Positions 43,090-52,195 are shown, counted from the stretch's first letter. The stretch: DNA of 64,000 bases from Halovenus sp037080055 (GCF_037080055.1 NZ_JBAOJI010000005.1:186001-250000); one strand, 5' to 3'. The notes: a model not told the origin generated them from the sequence alone. A program made the numbers and translations.

Positions 43090-44142
43090 TCAGAGATACG
43101 GGACTGCTCCGGCGTCGAACACGCCCGCGAGACCGAGGGCTGCGATCAGGAGACTGCTCAGGAGAATCGAAGTGAAGGCAGGATCGACGTGTGTGTCGGC
43201 GTGGGCGTAGAGGGCGCGCTGGCTCAGTTCACCGAGAATGGCCCCTGTCAGCCCCATCGCCGTTCCGGCGAGGATTCCGACAGGGAGTGTACCGCCGATT
43301 GCGAGCGCGCCGACCCCGGCCGGGAACGCGATGTGATACGTGACCGGAAGGGGATAGCCCTCGACCCGGACGCCGGCGACGACACCGAACAGACTCACGA
43401 GCGCAAGGCCAAACGGGAGGAGAGCGCTCTCGCTCAGCAGCGCAACCGCCGCGCCCGCGGCACCGACCGCGACGCCGAGCAGGGCGACAATCCACCACTC
43501 GTAGTACTCCGGTTGCCACGGTTCGACGACGTGTCGTCCAGCGATGCCCTCCGCCGTCTCGTAGCCGTCGTCGCCCCAGTACGCGCCGTTCTCGAAGGGA
43601 CTCATATCGAGCACTCCTCCGTCGAACCGACCGAGCAGTGGATAGCCGACCGTGAGACGGGCGAGAAAAGCGGACCCGACGACAGCGAAGGCAATCGGAT
43701 CGACCGGCAGGAAACTGCCGACTGCACCGAGCAACACACCGACAACGCCGAACACACCGCCGACGAGCATCGTCCACGGGCGACCGAACAGGGGCCGCCG
43801 GATCTGTTTGGCCTGATGGTACCGGAAGCCGGTGTCGATCGTCTCCTTCCGTCCGGCGTAGGCGGCCGCTGCGACGCCACCAACGAAGGTGACGTGTGGG
43901 CCGAGTAGCGGTCCAAGACCGACCGTCGAGAGTGGGCCGACGGCGACGGGTGCACCATCGACCCCGAGCGTCGCGAGGAGGCCGACCGCCGTCCCGTCGA
44001 GGACGAACAGTTCCACCAGTTCGCCGCCGACGATGACTACGCCGGCGAGTCCGAGTGCCGAAAGCGCGCCGAGTGTTGCCCCGAGGACACCCCCAAGCAA
44101 GCCTGCCAAGAGGATAACCGCGGTACTGACGGTCAGTATCAT
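43090..44142 (-). CDS. polytopic membrane protein of unknown function
   Basis: The 350-residue protein has about nine or ten transmembrane helices rich in Gly, Ala, Val and Leu. A cytoplasmic or external loop of about 40 residues (about 170-215) is polar and acidic (MSPFENGAYWGDDGYETAEG). The repeated glycine patterns (LAGLLGGVLGATLGALSALG) suggest tightly packed helices. There is no transporter signature I can name. It could be a haloarchaeal-specific family. Confidence 0.75.
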   Translation of the reverse strand: MILTVSTAVILLAGLLGGVLGATLGALSALGLAGVVIVGGELVELFVLDGTAVGLLATLGVDGAPVAVGPLSTVGLGPLLGPHVTFVGGVAAAAYAGRKETIDTGFRYHQAKQIRRPLFGRPWTMLVGGVFGVVGVLLGAVGSFLPVDPIAFAVVGSAFLARLTVGYPLLGRFDGGVLDMSPFENGAYWGDDGYETAEGIAGRHVVEPWQPEYYEWWIVALLGVAVGAAGAAVALLSESALLPFGLALVSLFGVVAGVRVEGYPLPVTYHIAFPAGVGALAIGGTLPVGILAGTAMGLTGAILGELSQRALYAHADTHVDPAFTSILLSSLLIAALGLAGVFDAGAVPYL

Positions 44143-44312
44143 CCGCTCCCTCCGGCAGCCAATCGAACGACATCATCCTCGACAGCCCGATGCATTACCA
44201 GCCACTGCGTCCAGGTGGCTCATAGTTGTGACGCTGTCGGTCGACCACCGCGCTACATGTACATCCGGTCGGCGTAAAATTCCCGCTCGTTCCGAGTTGG
44301 TCGACAGCAAAC

Positions 44313-44609
44313 TCAGGTCGCGATCACGACGAGATTCCAGCCAGTTACGACCGCTCCCACGACGACGAGTGCGAGCGGAATCGCGACACGGCCCGGCGTC
44401 CGGACGACCCACCAGACGAGAAAACACACGCCGATGAATCCGATCTTCAGCAGGAGAAAGCCTGGAACCCCACCCTGGCCGAGTGCGTACAGCGCGACCG
44501 GACCACCCTCGGTTACGCCGTCGCTTTTGAGACCGACCAGCGTGGTCACCGTATCACCGAGTCCGTACGGGACGACTCCGAGCACCCAGAGCAGCGACTG
44601 GTTGCTCAT
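44313..44609 (-). CDS. three-helix membrane protein
   Basis: From the ATG at 44609 it is 98 residues (MSNQSLLWVLGVVPYGLGDT). A GTG at 44642 would add 11. Three hydrophobic helices lie at about residues 5-22, 48-70 and 75-96. GDTVTTLVGL with a following GG.VALYALG resembles the DUF5658/YeiB-like small-membrane pattern only loosely. The function is unknown. Confidence 0.68.
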   Translation of the reverse strand: MSNQSLLWVLGVVPYGLGDTVTTLVGLKSDGVTEGGPVALYALGQGGVPGFLLLKIGFIGVCFLVWWVVRTPGRVAIPLALVVVGAVVTGWNLVVIAT

Positions 44610-44677
44610 CACGGTCGCGATGATTCCCGTGTTTCTCGACACACTGTAACGTCTGCGGCCTGATAATTAAAGATTCG

Positions 44678-44833
44678 TCACAACAGCACTGCGATAGCGA
44701 GCGCTGCGCCCGCTGTCACGAGAAACAGCAACAGGAAATCAGCGAGCGGCGAAATGTACGCATCTGACGATTGTGCCCGTGTCTCTCCGTCCGTCGCTTC
44801 CGTCGAGACACTGCTGGATTCCGCCCGACCCAT
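44678..44833 (-). CDS. single-helix small membrane protein (51 residues)
   Basis: I translated this from the ATG at 44833 to the TGA at 44678. The N-terminal half is polar and Ser/Thr/Glu-rich (AESSSVSTEATDGETRAQSS). The C-terminal half is one hydrophobic helix (FLLLFLVTAGAALAIAVLL) ending at the stop, as in tail-anchored proteins. It lies 69 bp upstream of the 44609 gene on the same strand. Confidence 0.5.
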   Translation of the reverse strand: MGRAESSSVSTEATDGETRAQSSDAYISPLADFLLLFLVTAGAALAIAVLL

Positions 44834-44917
44834 ACTTCATACTCGACGGTGAGGTGGCTTAAACACCGGCCCTGCATTATCGTATTCGAAAACGACAGAA
44901 CAGCTGACAGGACGCCG

Positions 44918-45877
44918 TTACCGAACTGTATTTTCGAGCGTGCCGATGCCGTCGACGTGCAGGGTCACGGTGTTGCCGGATTCGAGGAACTGGCCGAGTT
45001 CGAGGCCGCACCCCTCGCCGACGGTGCCGCTGCCGAGTACGTCGCCGGGGTGCAGCGTCTCGCTCTGGGAGACGTGTTCGATGATGTCGGCAAAGGAGTG
45101 ATACATTTCGCCGGGCGTGCCCTCGGACCACGTCTCGCCGTCCACCTCTGCTCGCATCGTCGCTGTCTCCGGGTCGAAGGCGTCGGCCGTCACCAGATAC
45201 GGCCCGAAGGCGTTGGCGAAGTCTTTGCCCTTCGCCGGGCCGAGGCGGGCCTCCATCTCCTGGCCCTGGATATCCCGCGCGCTGAAGTCGTTGAAAATCG
45301 TGTAGCCGGCGATGTACTCTCCGGCTTCCTCGGCGGCGATATCGGTCCCCTGCTTGCCGATGACGGCGGCAATCTCCAGTTCGTAGTCCATCAGATTCGA
45401 GTACTCCGGCCACTCGATGTCGACGCCGGTGCCGACGACGCTGTCGGCGTTTGACTTGTAGTAGACCGGCATCTCGTACCAGACCTCCGGCGGATCCTCG
45501 CCCATCGCGTTTTTGACGTGCTCTTCGTAGACCATGAAGTCCCGCAGCGAATTCGGCCGCGGAATCGGTGCGAGCACTCGTACGTCGTCTTCGGCGAACC
45601 TGAGTTGCCCGCCGTTCGGGCCAGTCTGCTCGTCCGCATCCGTGGCGTACTCCTGTGCCCGCCGCGCCGCCTCCAGCGCGCGGTCGCCGCGTTCGAGGAA
45701 GGCCACCATCTCTGGCGGGGCGTGTGCCTCCGCAATCGTCACCGGATCAGCCTCGCCGTCGGCCGCGAGCGCGGCCGCGTAGGCTGTCGTCACGTCGATC
45801 AGGTCGCCGTGGTCGGCGATGCCCACCCGCCGTTGCGGGCCGACGGGTGTGTCGACCTCGAAACTGGCGAGTTTCAT
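44918..45877 (-). CDS. fumarylacetoacetate hydrolase-family protein
   Basis: The 319-residue protein has the FAH C-terminal fold: PIPRPNSLRDFMVYEEHV, PVYYKSNADSVVGTG, the metal-binding run MDYELEIAAVIG with acidic ligands, AGYTIFNDFSARDIQ and LHPGDVLGSGTVGEGCG. Family members hydrolyse or decarboxylate 2,4-dioxo acids or hydrate 2-hydroxypentadienoates in aromatic and amino-acid breakdown. It follows the cyclase/kynurenine-formamidase-like gene through a 20-codon ORF with ATGA overlaps on both sides, so the three are one translational unit. The pair suggests catabolism of tryptophan or another aromatic compound (inferred). Confidence 0.87.
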   Translation of the reverse strand: MKLASFEVDTPVGPQRRVGIADHGDLIDVTTAYAAALAADGEADPVTIAEAHAPPEMVAFLERGDRALEAARRAQEYATDADEQTGPNGGQLRFAEDDVRVLAPIPRPNSLRDFMVYEEHVKNAMGEDPPEVWYEMPVYYKSNADSVVGTGVDIEWPEYSNLMDYELEIAAVIGKQGTDIAAEEAGEYIAGYTIFNDFSARDIQGQEMEARLGPAKGKDFANAFGPYLVTADAFDPETATMRAEVDGETWSEGTPGEMYHSFADIIEHVSQSETLHPGDVLGSGTVGEGCGLELGQFLESGNTVTLHVDGIGTLENTVR

Positions 45878-45936
45878 GCGCCCACCTCCGGATCGAACAT
45901 TCGGCGTCGTTGCTTTCGCTCACTGCGTTCGCTCAT
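45874..45936 (-). CDS. 20-residue ORF bridging the cyclase and FAH genes
   Basis: The sequence starts at the ATG at 45936 inside the cyclase stop (ATGA) and stops at 45874 inside the FAH start (ATGA). It encodes MSERSERKQRRRMFDPEVGA. The AGCGAACGCAGTGAGCG base pattern that gives SERSER is common between haloarchaeal genes, so it may be a remodelled spacer sequence, but both overlaps are exact. Most likely it keeps ribosomes moving from one gene to the next. Confidence 0.45.
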   Translation of the reverse strand: MSERSERKQRRRMFDPEVGA

Positions 45937-46730
45937 GCAACCACCTCCGGGAAGACCGCCAGCGGACGTACCCACCCGGCGCTGCCGTCCTCGACTTTGA
46001 TCGGCTGGGCGATCAGTGGCACCTCCGTCTTCCGGGGCAATTCGCCCAGATTCGCCATCTTTTCGATCTGGCAGTACTCGCCGTCGCGGCCGGCGAGATG
46101 GGCTGGCCAGAGTTCTCCGGAGTCGCCGGATTCCTCGAATCGTCGGCCCATCTCCGCGAAGGGTTTGTCGAAGCCGTAGGCGTCGGTTCCGATGACACGG
46201 ACTCCCTGCTCGACGAGGAACCGCGTCGCCTCGCGGCCCATCCCGGGGAATTCGGTGAGATAACTTGCCTCGCCCCACAACTCGTCCGCACCCGTCTGGA
46301 GCAGGACGATCTCCTCGCCGGTGAGCTCGTAGTCGAGAGCATCGAGCGCATTTTCGATATCCTCGACGCTGATCTCCTCGCCCGCGTCGAGGTGGCGCAC
46401 GTCGAGGACGACAGCCTCGCCGAGACACCACTTCAGCGGTACGTCGTCGATCCGACGGGCCGGTGCCCCTTCGCTCTCGGCCCCGTAGTGGTACGGTGCG
46501 TCCATGTGCGTGCCAGTGTGAGTGATCGCCTCGATTTCTTCCCAGGCGAGCGCCGTGCCGTCCGGGAAGTCGTCTGCGGTCACATCGAGATCCATCTCTC
46601 GGAGATTTTCGGCGAGCGATTCGGCCCCCTCACGGTGATCCATCCGGTCGATCCTCGGTGGATACGGCTCGCTGGCCGGGCCGTCTTCGATCCCGATACT
46701 GAGATCGATCACAGTCCAGTCGCTGAACAT
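45933..46730 (-). CDS. cyclase/kynurenine formamidase-like metal hydrolase
   Basis: The 265-residue protein starts at the ATG at 46730 (MFSDWTVIDLSIG). The family motif HTGTHMDAPYHY (HxGTHxDxPxH, zinc or manganese ligands) lies at about residues 69-80. A second conserved site, GTDAYGFDKPF, and ALAWEEIE are visible. Members include KynB (N-formylkynurenine to kynurenine) and polyketide cyclases. It is translationally coupled to the FAH-family gene, so a joint role in degrading a ring compound is likely. The exact substrate is not clear. Confidence 0.84.
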   Translation of the reverse strand: MFSDWTVIDLSIGIEDGPASEPYPPRIDRMDHREGAESLAENLREMDLDVTADDFPDGTALAWEEIEAITHTGTHMDAPYHYGAESEGAPARRIDDVPLKWCLGEAVVLDVRHLDAGEEISVEDIENALDALDYELTGEEIVLLQTGADELWGEASYLTEFPGMGREATRFLVEQGVRVIGTDAYGFDKPFAEMGRRFEESGDSGELWPAHLAGRDGEYCQIEKMANLGELPRKTEVPLIAQPIKVEDGSAGWVRPLAVFPEVVA

Positions 46731-46823
46731 ACTCACAGCAGTGGCGGCCACCGTTGTAATTGTTCTCCCGACACACACCCGAAGTCAATTGTCTTTTTGA
46801 GGGTGGACCCCGTACCGAGGAGT

Positions 46824-47564
46824 GTGTGTACGATTACCCTCGCGTGGCAGTGTTTCGAGGAGGCGCCGCTGATTCTTGCGGCCAACCGCGACGAACTTCT
46901 CGACCGACCGTCCGACCCGCCCGCAGTCCGTGAGTGGGGCAAGCGAGTTCTCGCCCCGCAGGACCGCGAGGCGGCCGGCACGTGGATCGGCTACAACGAG
47001 GACGGCCTGCTGGTCGCGATAACGAACCGCTGGACGCCTTCCAGGTTGGAGGGCGACCGCTCTCGCGGCCTGCTCGTTCGTGACGCGCTGGGCGAATCGA
47101 CCGCCGACGACGCGATGCGGCTGGTCGAACAGGACCTCGACGAGCGAACCTACGAGGGGTTCAACCTGCTCGTTGCGGACGAATCGAGTGCGTTGCTGGC
47201 CGAGTACGACGGTAACCGCCGAATCAGTACGCTCGACCCCGGCGTTCACGTCGTCGTCAATGTCGGCGCGAACGGCCGGTACGACATTCCGCCACAGCGA
47301 GAGGCCGACGGTAAGGAGCAGGCGGAAAACGCCAATGCCGTTCGCTCTGCGCTGCATCCCGAACCCGGTGAGACTGGCGAAGGATGGCTGGACCGCGCCG
47401 CGGCGGTGATCGCCGACCACGAGTACGGCGTCTGCATCCACCGCGATCAGTTCGGGACGCGCTCGTCGTCGCTGCTCTACGCTGGCGAAGACGGTCTCCG
47501 CTACCGCTATGCCGACGGGCCGCCCTGCGAGACCGCTTTCGAACCCGTCGAGGTTCCGTTCTGA
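46824..47564 (+). CDS. NRDE-family protein
   Basis: This 246-residue protein starts at the GTG at 46824 (V/M-C-T-I-T-L), like other NRDE proteins, which begin Met-Cys-Thr. The name motif is present in ILAANRDELLDRPSDPP, and NEDGLLVAITNRW and HVVVNVGANGRYD match the family core. NRDE proteins have an N-terminal-nucleophile-like fold with an N-terminal Cys (C2) and are mostly uncharacterised; a eukaryotic member is linked to Golgi organisation. A much longer frame back to 45819 is only the antisense of the FAH and cyclase genes. Confidence 0.88.
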   Translation: MCTITLAWQCFEEAPLILAANRDELLDRPSDPPAVREWGKRVLAPQDREAAGTWIGYNEDGLLVAITNRWTPSRLEGDRSRGLLVRDALGESTADDAMRLVEQDLDERTYEGFNLLVADESSALLAEYDGNRRISTLDPGVHVVVNVGANGRYDIPPQREADGKEQAENANAVRSALHPEPGETGEGWLDRAAAVIADHEYGVCIHRDQFGTRSSSLLYAGEDGLRYRYADGPPCETAFEPVEVPF

Positions 47565-47648
47565 TTATTGTTCAATTCCGACACGTAAGATATCACAGCT
47601 GAGATTTGGACAGATATCGTTTTGAACTTTTGCGGTAATCGTTTGCTT

Positions 47649-48035
47649 ATGGCACAGCACAAACAGGTGTCTGAACAGGTTACGTACGAACAGGCGGACG
47701 GTGTCGGCATCTGGAGCATCGAGGACATGCCGAAGGCGCTCGAATCGGGGGAACTCGAGAAGGGGGAAGAACATTTTCGGGACGTGGCAGCACAGGATTC
47801 GATGGCTGCGTCAGTTGTCGAAGTTGGAAACGCCGAAAGCCTCTCGAAAGATGTGCTCGATCATATCAACGAGCAGTGGACTGCCCTTGGCGAGGAAACC
47901 GGACTCGATGCGACCGCCTACGTCGCAGACGGCATTGGCCGACTGGCGATCAGTAATAAGAACGAAGCCGAAGGGATGGAGACGAAAGGGTTCAAAGACC
48001 GAGAGGCTGCCCTCGAGTGGGCCAGCGAGTTCTGA
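47649..48035 (+). CDS. small STAS/SpoIIAA-like protein (tentative)
   Basis: The ATG at 47649 (MAQHKQVSEQVTYEQAD) gives 128 acidic residues. The C-terminal part VADGIGRLAISNKNEAEGME-TKGFKDREAALEWASEF resembles the end of SpoIIAA-like (STAS-fold) stress proteins, where a strand is followed by an amphipathic helix ending in W and an acidic residue. No catalytic residues are seen. It has its own promoter spacing; no operon partner. Confidence 0.5.
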   Translation: MAQHKQVSEQVTYEQADGVGIWSIEDMPKALESGELEKGEEHFRDVAAQDSMAASVVEVGNAESLSKDVLDHINEQWTALGEETGLDATAYVADGIGRLAISNKNEAEGMETKGFKDREAALEWASEF

Positions 48036-48126
48036 AAGCAGTTCTGCCACTTGGTGAATTCTCGTTTCGGTTTGAGCGGGCGAATCGAAGGTCAAATTTA
48101 TCCGGCTCTCCTACAGTGTATGGAAC

Positions 48127-48477
48127 ATGAGCATGCAGACTTCCGAGGACGAACTCACCGAGGACGAGCGCCGGGGGCTCGAACTCATCCGCGAGACCGG
48201 CGGCATCCACCAGAGTAACTTCTGGAAGGAACTCGACGTCTCCTCGCGCAAGGGCAGCCGTATCGTCGAATCCCTCGTCGAGAAGGAGATGATCGACCGC
48301 GAAGAGACCGTCTACGAGGGCCACAACACCTACCATCTCTCCCCGACAGCCGCTGATCTGGATTTCTCGCTGCTGATGGCCGGCGATATGCTCTCGCCGT
48401 TCGTCGGCGACGAGGAAGTCGACGCACAGAGCGACACCTTCTCGCAGTGGGTCATGAACCTCGCCTACGAGGAATAA
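48127..48477 (+). CDS. winged-helix DNA-binding protein
   Basis: This 116-residue protein has a winged helix at about residues 10-75: RRGLELIRETGGIHQSNFWK, ELDVSSRKGSRIVESLVEKE (helix-turn-helix) and the wing IDREETVYEGHNTYHLSP. The C-terminus is acidic and helical. It resembles the MarR/Lrp-type single-domain regulators that are numerous in haloarchaea. No target is evident; no partner gene is next to it. Confidence 0.8.
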   Translation: MSMQTSEDELTEDERRGLELIRETGGIHQSNFWKELDVSSRKGSRIVESLVEKEMIDREETVYEGHNTYHLSPTAADLDFSLLMAGDMLSPFVGDEEVDAQSDTFSQWVMNLAYEE

Positions 48478-48581
48478 CGCCGGCAGCCTCGTTTTCGCGC
48501 TTTCCCGCTATCCCACAGCTACGCTGCAGTAGTGCTGTCGCTGTCCGTGTGATCGACCGCAACAAAAGTCGTCGGTTCCGT

Positions 48582-49010
48582 TCAGTTGTCTTCGAGCGCG
48601 TCGGCGATGCGGTCGAGCGAGCGCCGCATATCGTGAACCTCGTCGCGGAGTTTCCGCATCTCGCGCGTGAGTTCTTCGTTGCCGGAGTCGTCCTCTTCCT
48701 GGCCGGGTCGACCACCAGGACCGCCACCCATGCCGCCGGGACCGCCGCCCATGCCGCCCGGGCCGCCGCCCATCATGCCGCCCATCATCTGTGCGAAGGG
48801 GTTGCCGCCGCCGCCGCCACCCATGCCGCCACCGCCCATCCCGCCCATCATCTCTTCTGGGGGTGCGCGGTCGCCTTCTTCGCCCTCGCCTTCGCCTTCC
48901 TCGGCGCGGCGCTGACGGATTTCCTCGACGCGCTCGCGGAACGACTTCTCCTCACCGTCTGCTCCCTGTGCCTCGCTCTCAGATTCGCCTTCCTCAGGTT
49001 CTTCGGACAT
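48582..49010 (-). CDS. Gly/Met-rich low-complexity protein with C-terminal coiled coil
   Basis: The protein is 142 residues from the ATG at 49010. An acidic N-terminus (MSEEPEEGESESEAQ) with a short helix, ERVEEIRQRRAEEGE, is followed by a Gly/Met/Pro tract of about 45 residues built from GGMGGG and GGPGGMG units. A coiled-coil-like helix ends it (ELTREMRKLRDEVHDMRRSL). The tract resembles the flexible segments of chaperone or membrane-associated scaffolds, but no family can be named. It is divergent from tyrA. Confidence 0.65.
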   Translation of the reverse strand: MSEEPEEGESESEAQGADGEEKSFRERVEEIRQRRAEEGEGEGEEGDRAPPEEMMGGMGGGGMGGGGGGNPFAQMMGGMMGGGPGGMGGGPGGMGGGPGGRPGQEEDDSGNEELTREMRKLRDEVHDMRRSLDRIADALEDN

Positions 49011-49104
49011 ACAACCGCTTTTTGTTGCCCGCCAGAAAAGGGTGTCGTCCCTTTTTCTGTCCGCATCGAACCGCTTTTGCCCTCGCCTGCGCAAAGACCG
49101 GCCG

Positions 49105-49866
49105 ATGGACGTACTCCTCGTCGGCGCGGGTGCAATGGGCCGCTGGCTCGGCACGGCCCTCTCCGAAGCAGAGGCCACAGCCAGCATCTCCGTTCTCGAT
49201 ACCGACCCCGACAGCGCCCGGGAGACGGCCGAGGCCCTCGACGGCCAGGCGGTGACTCCCGAGACCGCCCCGAACGCCGATCTGGTCTGTATCGCCGTCC
49301 CCATCCCTGCCGCCGAGGAAGTGATCGAAACGTACGCTGCTCACGCTAACGACGCGATACTCGACGTGACTGGCACGATGGCCGGGCCCGTCGCGGCAAT
49401 GACCGAACACGCCCCCGACTGCCAGCGGCTGAGTATCCACCCCCTCTTTGCCCCGGAGAACGAACCAGGAAACATCCCGACTGTCGTCGACGCGGCGGGA
49501 CCGATCACCGAGACAGTCCTCGACGCGTTGCGCGCCCGGGGCAACGATGTCTTCGAGACGACAGTGACGGACCACGACGAAGCGATGGAGACGGTGCAGG
49601 CCCGAACCCACGCCGCCGTTCTCGCCTTCGGCTTGGCAGCCGAGGAGGTCCCCGAGCGGTTTCAGACGCCGATTTCGACCGAACTGACCGCGCTAACCGA
49701 GCAGGTCACCGGCGGTGAGAGCAGAGTGTACGCCGACATCCAGTCGGCCTTCGAGGGGGCCGACGATGTCGCCGATGCGGCCCGAAAACTCGCCGAGGCC
49801 GACACCGACGCATTCGAGCGATTGTACGACGCGGCGCGATTAGAAACACCCGAGGAATCCGAATAA
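49105..49866 (+). CDS. tyrA: prephenate dehydrogenase
   Basis: TyrA oxidises prephenate to 4-hydroxyphenylpyruvate for tyrosine synthesis. The 253-residue protein starts at the ATG at 49105 with the Rossmann motif MDVLLVGAGAMGRWLG, followed by VLDTDP, DLVCIAVPIPAAEEV, ILDVTGTM and SIHPLFAP, the substrate-binding His region. The C-terminal helical dimer domain is short, as in haloarchaeal forms. It is linked to the next gene by a two-base gap between stop and start. Confidence 0.9.
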   Translation: MDVLLVGAGAMGRWLGTALSEAEATASISVLDTDPDSARETAEALDGQAVTPETAPNADLVCIAVPIPAAEEVIETYAAHANDAILDVTGTMAGPVAAMTEHAPDCQRLSIHPLFAPENEPGNIPTVVDAAGPITETVLDALRARGNDVFETTVTDHDEAMETVQARTHAAVLAFGLAAEEVPERFQTPISTELTALTEQVTGGESRVYADIQSAFEGADDVADAARKLAEADTDAFERLYDAARLETPEESE

Positions 49867-49867
49867 C

Positions 49868-51304
49868 ATGGACGACACACAGCGCAGCCAGGTGCTCGAC
49901 AACGCGAAGTACCTCCGGGAAGTCAGACCGATCGATCCGGAGGAGATCCACGAATACGTCGAGGGACAGCCCCATCCGGCGGCCGTCCGACAGGTGCTCC
50001 GAGAATCCGCACTGGATCTCGGCCTGATCGAACGCGAGGACGGTCGCTTCGAACCCGCGCCGACCGATCCAATCGATGTATCCTTCGGCGGGATTACCGC
50101 CCTCCCGCAGGATATCGCCCTCGCCGTCGAAGAGCAGTTGCTGGACGCGTTCGGGCCGGGGTGGCCCGACGGCACCTCCGGTGATCGACTGCGCGCGACG
50201 ATCCGTGATTTCAAACAGCAGTATCTCAGCGGCGGCGAGGTGACCTACGACGACGTGACGGCGCTCGGCTACGCGATCTACCACCTGCCGACGTACTTCG
50301 CGGCGACGCAGCACGTCCTCGCTGATCTTGCTGCCGACGGACTGGTCTCCGGTAACCTCCGCATCCTCGATGTCGGGGCGGGTGTCGGCGGGCCGGCGCT
50401 CGCAGTCGACGCTCTACTGCCGGACGAGGCGCTCGTCGAGTACCACGCCGTCGAACCGAGCGACGCGGCCGACGTGCTCGATGCGCTGCTCGACGAGACG
50501 GGCCAGAACTTCCACCCGACGATTCACCGCGATCCGATCGAAACAGTGGGAGTCGACGGCGAGTTCGATCTGATCCTCTGTGCGAACGTCCTCTCGGAAC
50601 TCGATGATCCGGAAGCGGTACTGCTGGATCTGATGGACCACCTCGCCGACGACGGCACGCTCTGTGCGCTCGCGCCGGCGGACCGCAACACAGCGACCGA
50701 CCTGCGCGACCTCGAACGGACTGTCGAGTCAGAGGCCGATGCGACGATTTACGCGCCGACGGTGCGGCTGTGGCCCCACGAGCGACCCGACAGCACCTCG
50801 TGGTCGTTCGACCGTAAACCCGACCTCGAGGTGCCCGCCTTCCAGCGTCGTCTCGACGAGGGCGAGCGGAACTCTGAACTCGATACCGACAGCGACAGGG
50901 TACCCGGTGACGGCGAGTTCGTCAACGTCGACGTGCAGTACGCGTACTCGCTGCTGCGAACCGACGGCCAGCGGGCGCTGGATATCGACCTGTCGGGGGG
51001 TCGCTTCGCCAAGATGGCAGAAACCGAACGCCACGTCACCGACCGGATCGACTGCGCGGGGATCAAACTGAGCCACGACCTCTCCGATGGCGGGAATCCC
51101 CTCTTTCTGATCGGCGACGGCAGCGAACAGATCGACCACTTCGCCGTGCTCACCGAGGAATCACTGCTGAACGAGGATCTGCGGGCGGCCGACTACGGCG
51201 ACTTTCTGCAGATCGAGAACGTCCTCGTCCTCTGGAACGACGACGAGGGGGCGTACAATCTCGTCGTCGACGGCGAGACGGTCGTCGAAGGGCTGCCGGG
51301 GTGA
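49868..51304 (+). CDS. Rsm22-type (mitochondrial small-subunit assembly factor-like) methyltransferase
   Basis: The 478-residue protein has an N-terminal helical region (about 1-120). A segment typical of the family, ALGYAIYHLPTYFAATQHVL, follows, then SAM motif I as ILDVGAGVGGPALAV, DLILCANVLSEL (motif IV region) and LCALAPADRNTATDLRDLE. It lacks an obvious CxxxC Fe-S set in the C-terminal half. Family members are linked to small ribosomal subunit assembly or rRNA methylation. It follows tyrA with essentially no gap, so the two are co-transcribed. Confidence 0.78.
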   Translation: MDDTQRSQVLDNAKYLREVRPIDPEEIHEYVEGQPHPAAVRQVLRESALDLGLIEREDGRFEPAPTDPIDVSFGGITALPQDIALAVEEQLLDAFGPGWPDGTSGDRLRATIRDFKQQYLSGGEVTYDDVTALGYAIYHLPTYFAATQHVLADLAADGLVSGNLRILDVGAGVGGPALAVDALLPDEALVEYHAVEPSDAADVLDALLDETGQNFHPTIHRDPIETVGVDGEFDLILCANVLSELDDPEAVLLDLMDHLADDGTLCALAPADRNTATDLRDLERTVESEADATIYAPTVRLWPHERPDSTSWSFDRKPDLEVPAFQRRLDEGERNSELDTDSDRVPGDGEFVNVDVQYAYSLLRTDGQRALDIDLSGGRFAKMAETERHVTDRIDCAGIKLSHDLSDGGNPLFLIGDGSEQIDHFAVLTEESLLNEDLRAADYGDFLQIENVLVLWNDDEGAYNLVVDGETVVEGLPG

Positions 51305-51363
51305 GCAATCCGCGGCGGCCCTAAGAGCGCAGGCTTGAAAGTATATCCCCACTGAATAGAGGC

Positions 51364-52146
51364 ATGGACGACCTCGATATTCTGGTGACGAACGACGACG
51401 GGATCGACTCGCTGGGGTTTCACGCGCTGTACGACGCGCTCTCTGAGATCGGGTCGGTCACCGCCGTCGCGCCGGCAGACGACCAGAGCGCAGTCGGACG
51501 ATCTGTCTCCCAGCGGGTCGCCGTCCGCGAGCACGAACTCGGCTACGTAATCGAGGGGACGCCGGTCGACTGCGTCGTCGCCGGTCTCTCTTCGCTGTGT
51601 CCGGAGACCGATCTGGTCGTCGCTGGCTGTAATCAGGGGGCGAACATGGGCGCGGCCGTGCTCGGTCGGTCCGGGACGGTGAGCGCTGCCGTCGAGGCGG
51701 CCTTCCACGGCGTTCCGGGCATCGCTGCCTCGCTGTACGTCCCCAGTCCCGACTGGGAGAAAGACTCTGAGATCCCGCGGGAGTCGTACGCCCCCGCCGT
51801 CGACGCCGCGACGTATCTCGCCGACCGGGCCTTCGAGGAGGGACTGTTCGAGGTCGCAGATTACCTGAACATCAACGCTCCGTCGGCGAAGGTCTGTGAC
51901 GGCGAGATGGAGATCACCCGGCCCTCCCACGTCTACGAACTCTCTTCGCAGCAGGACGGCGACCAGATCGAACTCGTCAATCCCATCTGGGAGAAACTCG
52001 CCCACGGCGAGATTTCCGATCCCGACGGGACGGACCGGCGGGCGATCATGGAGAACAAGATCAGCGTCTCGCCGCTGAAAGCCCCGCACAGCACCGAACG
52101 GATCGACGCGCTCGACGAACTGGCAGCGAACTACCCGGGCTGGTGA
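51364..52146 (+). CDS. surE: 5'-nucleotidase/exopolyphosphatase SurE
   Basis: SurE is a metal-dependent phosphatase acting on nucleoside 5'-monophosphates. The 260-residue protein begins with the metal-binding LVTNDDGIDSLGF, continues with VAPADDQSAVGRSVS, and has GTPVDCVVAGL, SGTVSAAVEAAFHGVPGIA and the dimer-arm region with YLNINAPS. Ligands D (twice), S and N are in place. It is a stand-alone housekeeping gene 60 bp after the methyltransferase. Confidence 0.94.
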   Translation: MDDLDILVTNDDGIDSLGFHALYDALSEIGSVTAVAPADDQSAVGRSVSQRVAVREHELGYVIEGTPVDCVVAGLSSLCPETDLVVAGCNQGANMGAAVLGRSGTVSAAVEAAFHGVPGIAASLYVPSPDWEKDSEIPRESYAPAVDAATYLADRAFEEGLFEVADYLNINAPSAKVCDGEMEITRPSHVYELSSQQDGDQIELVNPIWEKLAHGEISDPDGTDRRAIMENKISVSPLKAPHSTERIDALDELAANYPGW

Positions 52147-52195
52147 GCAGTCCGGACCCGGCGGTATTTTACTCCCTCGCCTGCATCGGCGTTGT

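Noticed and set aside
45819..46823. N-terminal extension of the NRDE gene by 335 codons
   Set aside because: It is antisense to the FAH and cyclase genes; the NRDE family starts with M/V-C-T at 46824.
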